From Paratractidigestivibacter sp963611755 (GTDB taxonomy: Bacteria; Actinomycetota; Coriobacteriia; Coriobacteriales; Atopobiaceae), in assembly GCA_963611755.1 (NCBI GenBank), contig CAVDTK010000023.1, positions 1 through 21,624 on the forward strand: a DNA stretch of 21,624 bases, in the 5' to 3' direction. Both the position numbers and the translations under genes were made by a program. Under the pieces are notes generated by a model. The model was not told where the DNA came from. It was given only the letters and a program-made list of their open reading frames with translations, and searched no databases. Below are positions 1 to 7,267 of this stretch, piece by piece (position 1 is the stretch's first letter; each line of letters opens with the position of its first letter).

Positions 1-2
1 GC

Positions 3-653
3 GGCCAGAAGCAGCGTGCCGCCATCGCCCGCACGCTGGCCATGCAGCCCGAGGCCATCATCTTCGACGAGCCCACGAGCGCCCTTGACCCCACGATGGT
101 GGGCGAGGTCCTGGGCGTCATGATGAGCCTGGCCGAGAAGGGCACCACGATGCTCATCGTCACGCACGAGATGAGCTTCGCGCGAAACGTCTCGAACCGC
201 GTCTTCTACATGGACGAGAAGGGCCTCTACGAGGACGGCACGCCCGAGCAGATCTTCGAGAACCCGCTGCGGCCTAAGACGCGCGACTTCATCTTCCACG
301 TGAAGAGCTTCAACTACGACATCTGCGTCGGCGCCTTCGACTACTACGAGATGGTGGGCCAGGCGGCGCTGTTCATGCGCAAGCAGCTCTTTGACAACGC
401 GCGCATCGACCGCGTGATCCACGTCCTGGACGAGCTGGTCAACCACAGCATCCTCAAGGCTCCGGGTGTGATCACGACCCACTTGACCTTGCGTTATACC
501 GAGAAGACCAACGAGCTCGAGATGGTGTTCCTGGACCCGTCGCGCGCCGCGGCCTACCCATACGACGAGATCGACGAGCTGGCCCGCAAGGTCATCGAGG
601 CGTACACGTCCTCGGTCGAGGTCGAGCCGGGGAGCCTGCGGGTTAAGTTTTAG
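3..653 (+). CDS. Amino-acid-type ABC transporter ATP-binding protein, 3' part, with C-terminal extension
   Basis: The gene runs off the left edge; the frame is open from base 3. The visible part begins inside the ABC signature (GQKQR), followed by Walker B (AIIFDEPTSALDP), the D-loop and the H-loop (LIVTHEMSFA). This matches polar amino acid (GlnQ/HisP-like) importer ATPases, which hydrolyse ATP on the cytoplasmic face to drive uptake through a partner permease. In that family the protein normally ends soon after a segment like IFENPLRPKTRDFI. Here about 115 further residues follow (from about base 305), including VLDELVNHSI and a beta-rich stretch ending in LRVKF. That tail faintly resembles a GHKL/anti-sigma ATPase fold (an inference). 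No permease or binding protein is visible, so the rest of the operon should lie to the left. The substrate cannot be told. Confidence 0.85.
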   Translation, partial: GQKQRAAIARTLAMQPEAIIFDEPTSALDPTMVGEVLGVMMSLAEKGTTMLIVTHEMSFARNVSNRVFYMDEKGLYEDGTPEQIFENPLRPKTRDFIFHVKSFNYDICVGAFDYYEMVGQAALFMRKQLFDNARIDRVIHVLDELVNHSILKAPGVITTHLTLRYTEKTNELEMVFLDPSRAAAYPYDEIDELARKVIEAYTSSVEVEPGSLRVKF

Positions 654-690
654 CACGGGGCGCGGGGCTGGGCGCTGGCGCCGGGGGCGG

Positions 691-794
691 TTGTCGTTTC
701 TCGGACTTGTCGGAATTCTCGGTGCCTGAGATTGTCGTTATTTTGACTTGTCGGAAGGTTTGGGCGGCGCCCGACTTCCGACAAGTCCCTTTTT
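691..794. repeat. TTGTCGGAA-type inverted array, copy 1
   Basis: TTGTCG occurs at 691 and 732, each followed exactly 16 nt later by TTGTCGGAA (707-715 and 748-756). The inverted form TTCCGACAA lies at 776-784 after a 19-nt centre. The two TTGTCGGAA copies are 41 nt apart. The same layout, with the same 16-nt and 19-nt distances, recurs at 13046-13201. The array fills most of the space between the transporter gene and the protease gene. Confidence 0.8.
745..794 (+). terminator. Rho-independent terminator built from the array
   Basis: The 12-bp perfect arms GACTTGTCGGAA (745-756) and TTCCGACAAGTC (776-787) enclose a 19-nt loop with an inner GGGC/GCCC pair. CC and five T follow. It sits 92 bp after the transporter stop codon and should end that transcript. 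Confidence 0.7.
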
Positions 795-842
795 GGACAA
801 CGGATCTGGTTGCGACACAAACGAAAGGGCGGAGAAGTTCTT

Positions 843-3728
843 ATGGCCTCATTCATGCAGCGAGCAAAACGTTGGGCTTTGGGCGTCGCCGTGCTTGCGG
901 CGCTCGTGGCGGTGCCGGTGACCCCGGCCGTCGCGCAATCGTCGCAGGTAGATGCCCTAGCGTGCACGGGGCACGAGAGCGTCTCGCCGGCGCTTATCGC
1001 CCAGGCGCAGGAGCGGCTGCAGGAGGCCTCGGGCGTCCAGGCGCTGGCCGAGACGGGCGCGGGCGACAGCGGCGCGGCCGCCGATGCCTCCGCGTCTCTC
1101 TTCCCGCAGGGCCGCGTGCTGGGCCTTTCCACCTGCGGCCAGGCCCGCGCCGTCGTGATCCGCGTGAGCTTCCCCGCAAGCGAGGACGGCACCGAGGCCG
1201 CGCAGGTCATCGATGCCGCGGAGACGGACGAGGACCTTCTCGGCGCCTTCAACGCAGAGAGCAACATGGCCGACGCCACCTACCCCTACGAGAGCCTCTA
1301 CGCCTACTATCAGCGATCCAGCTACGGCAAGCTGGATTTCAAGGCCACCCAGGTCGTGAGCTGCGCGGCCGCCCACCCGCGCTCCTACTATGAGAATAAC
1401 CTCAGCGTTCTCTTCTATGAGGTCCTGGCCCAGGTTGACGACCAGGTGGACTTCACGCAGTGCGACGCCAACAACGACGGCTACATCGATGCCGTCTACC
1501 TGCAGTTCGCTGGCGCGTGCGGGGATTGGAACAGCACCTGGTGGCCCAAGGAGACCGCCTACACCGAGGCCCCGGAGAACATGCAGGGGACCTTTGACGG
1601 CAAGAAGGTATGCGCGTGCGTCCTGATGGACACCCTTGAGGGCGAGGCCTCGCGCACCGGCTCGGGCCAGGAGGCGCTGTCGTTCAAGCAGACCCTCATC
1701 CACGAGACGGGCCACGTGCTGGGCCTGCCCGACCTGTACTCCTACGCCGGCGGCAAGGGCACGGGCTCGGTCGACATGATGGACAAGAATATGGGCGACC
1801 AAAACGGCCTGTTCAAGTGGCTTTTGGGCTGGATCACGCCCGACCAGATCACCTATGTGCGCACCTCGTCTTCTGGTGTGGACGTCCGCCGCGGGATGGG
1901 GGAGACCACCCACTACGACAGCTCGGCCACGGTCGACCTTCTGCCCTACACCACCGACGAGTCTTGGGAGAAGACCGGCGGCTTTGTGGCCGTCTCCTCC
2001 GACGAGTCCATCCTGGACGGCAACCTGTTCTGCAGCTTCCACCTGCTGGTTTTTGACCAGCCGGCGGCCAACATGACCATCAATCTCACTAATTTCTCGA
2101 CGAGCCTGGCCCATGGCGTGCGCGCCTTCAGGGTGCAGGCCGGCCTTAACGCCGACAAAAGCGATTTCGCGGCGAGCAACACCTACGGCACAAGCGGCAA
2201 CCAGCTCTACGAGGCGCTGCGCCCGATCGACGGGGACGGCAGCGCGGGCGCCATCGTGGCCGAGTACGGCGATTTCTGGCACCTGGGCGCGTTCATCTCG
2301 CCGTCCACCACGCCGTCGACCAACTACTTCAACAGCCAAGAGGCTGGCTACACCGGCATCACGTTCAAGGTAGTTGGCGAGACGGACACCTCGGCGCAGG
2401 TCGAGTTTTCCTGGACCCCGGCGGCGCGGACCCGCGAGTTCACCCTGACGCCCACGGCGAGCACGGTCTTGGACGGGTTCTCCACGCTCGTGTTCAATGG
2501 CACCTGGGCGGCTCCTGCGCTGGGCGCCGAGGGCTTGTCGGTGCACCTTTTGGTCGACGGCGTCGAGGTGCCGGCCCAGGCCATCTATGACCAGCTCACG
2601 GGGCGCCTTACCGTGGTCGCGTTTATCAACCCGGGGACCGTCTTGACCGGCAGCTCGGCCGAGCTGGTGATCGACGCCGGCTTCTTTAACCTGGGTATCG
2701 ACGAGCAGGGCAAGGAACGCACGTCCTCTGAGCTGCGGATTTCTGTGCCGGTGCCCGCGGCATCCGTCGCGGTCGAGGCGTCTGGGACCTATGAGCAGAC
2801 GGGGACCTCGGTGGACGATACCGTGCGGGCGAGCGACGTGTGCGTCGATCCGGAGAGCCGTGCGTACTTCTTCCAGGCGACGAGTGCGGCCTCGGGCAAC
2901 GCTGCGGACAACACGCTGCGGCTGTTCCGCGCGAGCGAGGATGGCGCCGAGGTGACCGCCTTCGACCTTGGGTGCGACGAGAGTTATTGGAACGCCTCGG
3001 GCATCGACCTGCAGGCGGTCGACTTGGGCGATGGGACGGCGTTTTTGCAGGTCAGCTCACCGGCGAAGTACGCCAACGGGTCTATCGCGGGCCGAGACCT
3101 GTGGGTCGAGGTGGCCAGCGGCAAGGTCCTGGCGTCGAAGGCCGTGGACGACGAAGAGCTCAAGGCGACGTTCTTCTCCACAGGCGACGGACGCGTGGCT
3201 TATGTTCAGACCGGCGAGGATTACGCGCGCCATCTTGTGGTGATGGGCCGCGATGGGGACGTGGTTTCGACGAGCCGGTACGATTTGACCATTCCGTCGC
3301 AGCTAGATGGGGTCGAGGCGGCAGGTGGCGCCGGTGACGGCTACGTCTATGCCTTGCAAAACGGCCAGCGAGCGGACGGCGAGAAGGCCACGGTGGTCCT
3401 GTGGCGCGTGGCCGACCTGGTGGCCGCGGGCGAGGGCGGCGCGGCGCCCACGGTCGCGTGCTTTACCGTTGCCGACAACAACCGCGTGACGGACGTCAAG
3501 GTCGCGGGCGGGAAGGTCTATCTAGCCTGCGAGTCGATCGACCGCTCTGGGACGAGCGGCTTTGTCAATGAGCTGCGCGTTTATGGGATGGACGGCGAGC
3601 TTGCGTCCACGGTGGGCATTTCGCCGTACTGCGAGTCCGAGGCCCACCTCAAGGTTTCCGAGTCCGGGGCGGGGGCGTGGATCACCGACAGCGACCTCGG
3701 TCCGAGGGAGGAGCGGGCCACGATCCAG
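843..3728 (+). CDS. Secreted M6-family metalloprotease, 3' end lost in assembly gap
   Basis: The ATG at 843 is chosen because GGAGAAG lies 5 nt upstream and it opens directly into a signal peptide (MASFMQRAKRWALGVAVLAA, cleavage probably after AVA near residue 33). The in-frame ATG at 810 has neither. The zinc motif HETGHVLGLPD spans residues 287-297 (ligands H287, H291 and probably D297; catalytic E288), the HExxHxxGxxD pattern of M6 (immune inhibitor A-like) peptidases. An acidic DANNDGYID loop upstream is also usual there. After the catalytic region, about residue 532 onward is beta-rich (Ig-like, then possibly propeller-like). Only 962 residues are visible before the N run, so a cell-wall anchor or other C-terminus cannot be judged. 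The protein should degrade extracellular proteins; its real substrate is unknown. Confidence 0.85.
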
Positions 3729-4233
3729 NNNNNNNNNNNNNNNNNNNNNNNNNNNNNNNNNNNNNNNNNNNNNNNNNNNNNNNNNNNNNNNNNNNNNNNN
3801 NNNNNNNNNNNNNNNNNNNNNNNNNNNNNNNNNNNNNNNNNNNNNNNNNNNNNNNNNNNNNNNNNNNNNNNNNNNNNNNNNNNNNNNNNNNNNNNNNNNN
3901 NNNNNNNNNNNNNNNNNNNNNNNNNNNNNNNNNNNNNNNNNNNNNNNNNNNNNNNNNNNNNNNNNNNNNNNNNNNNNNNNNNNNNNNNNNNNNNNNNNNN
4001 NNNNNNNNNNNNNNNNNNNNNNNNNNNNNNNNNNNNNNNNNNNNNNNNNNNNNNNNNNNNNNNNNNNNNNNNNNNNNNNNNNNNNNNNNNNNNNNNNNNN
4101 NNNNNNNNNNNNNNNNNNNNNNNNNNNNNNNNNNNNNNNNNNNNNNNNNNNNNNNNNNNNNNNNNNNNNNNNNNNNNNNNNNNNNNNNNNNNNNNNNNNN
4201 NNNNNNNNNNNNNNNNNNNNNNNNNNNNNNNNN
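3729..4233. other. Assembly gap (505 N)
   Basis: Unresolved bases. The protease gene enters the gap on the left, and the first bases on the right already belong to a repeat array. The protease stop codon and any terminator or small gene lie inside. The true length may differ from 505. Translation continuing across the N to 4262 has no meaning. Confidence 0.95.
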
Positions 4234-4238
4234 TTCTC

Positions 4239-4406
4239 CTTTCAATTCCAAGGGTTGTCTGATTCCAAACCATCAGACAACCCTTCTTTTTGAAAGTGAG
4301 AAGCCCCCGAAGCATCAGACAAGTCTCGTTTGTGAAAGGGATGGCCTCATCGAGTATCAGATAAGTAGCGGTTTTGTAGGGGAGAAGTCCGCACCGCATC
4401 AGACAA
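4239..4406. repeat. 42-nt phased TTGTCTGAT/ATCAGACAA array A
   Basis: One TTGTCTGAT (4255-4263) is followed, after an 8-nt centre, by ATCAGACAA at 4272. Further copies lie at 4314, 4356 (ATCAGATAA) and 4398. Each step is exactly 42 nt. In the units at 4272 and 4314, GAAAG lies 20 nt after the start of the 9-mer; the 4356 unit has GTAGG there. The left edge of the array may continue into the gap. Bases 4239-4305 match 5720-5786 at 65 of 67 positions. From 4407 to 4614 I see no gene, only the upstream elements of the next CDS. Confidence 0.9.
4250..4291 (+). terminator. Terminator at the centre of array A
   Basis: The perfect 14-bp arms AAGGGTTGTCTGAT (4250-4263) and ATCAGACAACCCTT (4272-4285) with an 8-nt loop are followed by CTTTTT (4286-4291). 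It probably ends the protease transcript. Confidence 0.7.
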
Positions 4407-4457
4407 CTGGGGTTTCTTCAAGCGCCGACAAGACCGTCACATCCCTTAAAGCCTTAC

Positions 4458-4472
4458 TGCATGTCAGATGCA
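4458..4472. promoter_or_regulatory. Small palindrome TGCAT-GTCAG-ATGCA
   Basis: A 5-bp inverted repeat around GTCAG lies 142 nt upstream of the DUF559-like gene. It contains TGTCAGA, which recurs twice at 4535-4555. It may be an extra operator half-site or chance. Confidence 0.3.
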
Positions 4473-4534
4473 TTTTCACTCACCCAAATGCGCCGCAGCT
4501 CGACGCGCCCGCCGCGTCTCCGCTTGATAGAAAG

Positions 4535-4555
4535 CTGTCAGACAGCTGTCAGAAC
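4535..4555 (+). promoter_or_regulatory. 21-nt element shared by the two DUF559-like genes
   Basis: CTGTCAGACA, then GCTGTCAGAAC, ends 59 nt before the ATG at 4615. The same element, 18 of 21 bases identical, lies on the minus strand at 21049-21069, ahead of the paralogue. Its TCAGACA core is also the core of the 42-nt arrays. An operator or recognition site is likely; its role is inferred. Confidence 0.55.
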
Positions 4556-4614
4556 AGGGAATTTTCTAAAAAGTTCTTACCAATCTACGTCGAGAAGTTC
4601 TGTAGCTTTGAGAC

Positions 4615-5625
4615 ATGGATATCGTGATCTCACATACAGCCGCTCTTCACCTGATTCGCCAGATGCCGGGTCCTGCGTCCCTGCCGGTCGCCGACTCGGC
4701 GCGGCTCCCGCAGCGCATGCCCAGCATCTGCGAGTTGCAGGAAGCCCGAGCCCTCTGTCCGGCGCTCGACGAGATCGACGGCCCCATTGGGGTTCTTCTC
4801 GCTACCAAGACGGCGGAGCGGGAGTGCGGCCACGCCGTGGGGCACGTCTGGTCGTCCCGCTTGCCAAGGCGCGCTTTTCTGCAGGTAGAACAAGGAATAA
4901 GGTGTCCATCGCCGTTGTTCTTGCCGGTGCTTGTGGCGTCGCGCCTCAGCGAACTCGAGTTGGTGCTCCTCTTGGCGGAGCTCATGGGCCTCTACTCGCT
5001 GACGCCGCATCGCGAGATGGGCCTCATTCAGCGAGACGCGCCCCTGATCACCCCCGATGAGCTGCGCGGTTTTCTCGATGAGATCGGCCCTGTGTGGGGG
5101 AGCGCCAAGGTGCGCCGCGCGCTCGACCGCGCCCCGGTGCTGGCCGCGTCGCCGCTGGAGGCAAAGCTCTACCTGCGCATGACCCTGCCGTTCGCAAAGG
5201 GCGGCTACCATCTGGGCAAGGTGGCGTTAAACGACGAGGTCTCCCTCTCAAGGGTTTCTCGGCGTATCAAGACCTTAAGCAAACGCAAGCCTGACCTGCT
5301 GTTTGTTGGTGCTGAGAAGCGCGGCGTGTGCCTCGACTACATGGGAGCCTGGCACGACGACGCGGCGCAGGTCCGCAAGGACACGCACCGCAGGAACGAG
5401 CTTCTCGCCAACGGCTTCACCCCGTACGAGATCTACAAGGTGCACTACGACGACCTTGATTACATGGACTCCCTTGCCGATTCCATCCGGGCCGACCTTG
5501 GCATGAGCGAGGTCACCGTTGACCGTGAGCGGCGGGCGCGCCGCCGTCGGGCTCGCTTCTATCTGTGGCGAGACCTGGAGGCGATCGACCCTCTTGCCTG
5601 GGAGATGCGCCCGGACCTTCGCTAA
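4615..5625 (+). CDS. Putative DUF559/Vsr-like nuclease-fold protein, array-flanked copy
   Basis: A 336-residue soluble protein of no certain family. The start at MDIV is supported by the paralogue at 20002-20979, which begins MDIV in the same way; no clear Shine-Dalgarno sequence is seen. The N-terminal two thirds is helical, with a SPLEAKLYLR segment like that preceding the nuclease domain in AbiEi/DUF559-type actinobacterial proteins. The C-terminal region has PDLLF (D227), LDYMGAWHD (D241, G244, H247) and a D256-x3-R260-x2-L263 pattern. This resembles the DUF559/Vsr endonuclease-like layout D...(E/D)xxGxxH...DxxR. The usual E-x-K is D-Y-M here, so catalysis is uncertain. The gene stands alone between two 42-nt arrays in a lower-GC stretch, and an upstream element shares the TCAGACA core of those arrays. 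A role in processing or spreading the arrays is speculation. An antitoxin-like or regulatory DNA-binding role is also possible. Confidence 0.6.
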   Translation: MDIVISHTAALHLIRQMPGPASLPVADSARLPQRMPSICELQEARALCPALDEIDGPIGVLLATKTAERECGHAVGHVWSSRLPRRAFLQVEQGIRCPSPLFLPVLVASRLSELELVLLLAELMGLYSLTPHREMGLIQRDAPLITPDELRGFLDEIGPVWGSAKVRRALDRAPVLAASPLEAKLYLRMTLPFAKGGYHLGKVALNDEVSLSRVSRRIKTLSKRKPDLLFVGAEKRGVCLDYMGAWHDDAAQVRKDTHRRNELLANGFTPYEIYKVHYDDLDYMDSLADSIRADLGMSEVTVDRERRARRRRARFYLWRDLEAIDPLAWEMRPDLR

Positions 5626-5651
5626 GCCCGTCTCCCTTTCAAAACCCGGGG

Positions 5652-5929
5652 TTGTCTGATAGCTGCGCCGCGCCTTCCTTTCACTTTCGAGACTTGTCTG
5701 ATACCTAAGCCGCCCGCAGCTTTCAATTTCAAGGGTTGTCTGATTCCAAACCATCAGACAACCCTTCTTTTTGAAAGCGAGAAGCCTGCGGACCATCAGA
5801 CAAGTCCTCAAAATGAAAGAGGCGGGCCCGGCGGGTATCAGACAACCCCGGAAAGTGAAAGGGGGAGGTTCCCGGACCATCAGACAACCCCGGAAAGTGA
5901 AAGGGGGAGGTTCCCGGACCATCAGACAA
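5652..5929. repeat. 42-nt phased TTGTCTGAT/ATCAGACAA array B
   Basis: Three TTGTCTGAT copies (5652, 5694, 5736) step by 42 nt. After an 8-nt centre (5745-5752), five ATCAGACAA copies follow (5753, 5795, 5837, 5879, 5921), also stepping by 42 nt. GAAAG or its complement CTTTC keeps a fixed place in almost every unit. The units starting at 5837 and 5879 are identical over all 42 bases; the others share only parts. The array fills the 388-nt space between the DUF559-like gene and the acyltransferase gene, and I see no gene in it. Confidence 0.92.
5731..5772 (+). terminator. Terminator at the centre of array B
   Basis: The arms AAGGGTTGTCTGAT (5731-5744) and ATCAGACAACCCTT (5753-5766) with an 8-nt loop are followed by CTTTTT. 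The hairpin is identical in sequence to that of array A. Confidence 0.7.
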
Positions 5930-5938
5930 CCCTTCGTT

Positions 5939-5967
5939 TTGAAGGAGAGCCGCCGCGCTGGTATGCT
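5939..5967 (+). promoter_or_regulatory. Possible sigma-70 type promoter
   Basis: TTGAAG (5939-5944) and TATGCT (5962-5967) are 17 nt apart. They lie just after the last array unit and 46 nt before the acyltransferase start. The match is fair; there is no other support. Confidence 0.35.
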
Positions 5968-6013
5968 GAGGGGCGTTCGTCCGAGAAAGGCGCCGCGCGA
6001 AAAGGGGATCACC

Positions 6014-7153
6014 ATGGCCAGCGACACGACAACCCCGGCGGCGCCCAGGAACGCGCGGATCGAGCTGCTGCGCCTTTGCGCCATCGCGGGCATCGCCCTC
6101 TTCCACACGCTGCAGCCATGGTTTGCCGAGGTCACGGGCACAGGTTGGCTGGACGTCGACCTGGAGATCGGCACCGCGGGCCTGACCTGCCTGGGCTTTG
6201 TCAACCTGCTGGGCTCGTGGGGCAACAGCGTCTTCTTCATGATCTCGGGCTACTTTCTGCTCCCGCGCGCGATCCAGGCCGCGGCCACCCCCGGTTTCTA
6301 CCCGGCCCAGCTCAAGGCGGCGGCGAGAAGATCCGCCCCGCTTTTGACGTCGGTCGCTTTCTACACGATCCTTTCTGTGGCGGTCGAGCTCGCCATTCCT
6401 TTTGGCGGCCTGTTGGAGTACGGCCCCGCGTGGCTCTTTAGCGGCCTCGAGTTCATATGGGTCTACCTGGTCATTCTCTTTGTGACGCCGATCATCGCCT
6501 CCGCCTGGCGGCGCCTTCGCAAGCCCGAAACCCTGGTCTGGGCGCTCACGGCGGCGACGCTGGCCATAAGCTTCTACGTCGCGTTTTTCTCGCCGGGGGA
6601 TGCCGACCGCGGCCTTCTTGAGTGGCGCAAGCTCCTGAGCGCGGCGACTTACCTCTGCGCCTACCTGGTGGGTGGCCGACTTGGCGAGAAGCCCGTAGTC
6701 CCCGAGCACCCCCACCGCAACCTGGTCCTTGTCGCCCTGGCTTGCGTCGCCGTCGAGGCCGCCCTGGCCGAGACGGGCAACCTGGCCTGGCTCGCCGCCT
6801 CGTCGTTTAAGTCGACCTCGGCGCTCTCGTTTGCCCTGGCCATCGCATGCGTCGTCGCGGCCACGGCCCCGCGCCCCGCCACGTCCTCCGCGCCCGCGCT
6901 CAGCCCGCACGCGGCCGCCCTCGTGACCCGCCTGGCCCAAAGCGTTCTGGGCTTCTACATCGCCCAGGCCCTTTTCTACGAGCTGTGGGAGATCTGGTCC
7001 GAGGCCGTTCTCGCCCATGCCTGCTATGTCGCCGGCATCCCGGTCCTGCTCATCGCGGCCGTCATCTTTAGCGCGGTTCTTCTCGCCGTGATCGTGGCCT
7101 TTGACCAGGCCGTTCGCATTCCTGTCCTCCGCCGCCTGCACCTGGCGAGGTAG
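6014..7153 (+). CDS. Membrane acyltransferase, acyltransferase-3 family
   Basis: 379 residues from the ATG at 6014, which has AAAAGGGGA just upstream; the open frame before it only reads through array B. The opening RIELLRLCAIAGIALFHT is the usual first transmembrane block of acyltransferase-3 (OafA/WecH-like) proteins, with the family histidine in IALFHT. About ten hydrophobic segments follow, for example NSVFFMISGYFLL and FIWVYLVILFVTPIIA. Family members transfer acetyl or other acyl groups across the membrane to sugars of the wall, polysaccharides or glycolipids. No SGNH domain is attached, unlike the protein at 13297-15489. It appears to be a single-gene unit. The acceptor cannot be predicted. 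Confidence 0.75.
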   Translation: MASDTTTPAAPRNARIELLRLCAIAGIALFHTLQPWFAEVTGTGWLDVDLEIGTAGLTCLGFVNLLGSWGNSVFFMISGYFLLPRAIQAAATPGFYPAQLKAAARRSAPLLTSVAFYTILSVAVELAIPFGGLLEYGPAWLFSGLEFIWVYLVILFVTPIIASAWRRLRKPETLVWALTAATLAISFYVAFFSPGDADRGLLEWRKLLSAATYLCAYLVGGRLGEKPVVPEHPHRNLVLVALACVAVEAALAETGNLAWLAASSFKSTSALSFALAIACVVAATAPRPATSSAPALSPHAAALVTRLAQSVLGFYIAQALFYELWEIWSEAVLAHACYVAGIPVLLIAAVIFSAVLLAVIVAFDQAVRIPVLRRLHLAR

Positions 7154-7230
7154 CCCGCCCTGCGCCCCGCCCATATGCTTCTCTCGTGCGAACCGCCACG
7201 GCCCCGCCCGCCCCGCCATACCCCGTGCTA

Positions 7231-7258
7231 TCCTCTAGCCACTACTGTCTCTAGAGGA
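7231..7258 (+). promoter_or_regulatory. Hairpin covering the ribosome binding site of the first murT-like gene
   Basis: TCCTCTAG (7231-7238) pairs perfectly with CTAGAGGA (7251-7258) across a 12-nt loop. The right arm includes most of the AGAGGAGA Shine-Dalgarno sequence of the TTG start at 7268. The structure could limit translation. Confidence 0.45.
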
Positions 7259-7267
7259 GAACGCATA

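Noticed and set aside
957..2546. Long minus-strand open frame opposite the metalloprotease
   Set aside because: High-GC shadow of a well-supported gene, with a low-complexity protein and no recognisable domain. The same holds for minus-strand frames opposite 7268-8650, 9470-10717, 10832-12244 and 17589-19964.
3729..4293. Reading frames crossing the N run
   Set aside because: Translation through N is not evidence; the protease is reported only to 3728.
5652..5929. CRISPR array
   Set aside because: The constant part is only 9 nt, the 33-nt spacers share fixed bases such as GAAAG, the orientation flips at a centre, and no cas gene is present.
5275..6240. Long minus-strand reading frame through array B, and the plus-strand frame from 5771
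   Set aside because: A 42-nt period is divisible by three, so frames stay open through the repeats. The repeated peptide is an effect of the array, and the real acyltransferase start is at 6014.
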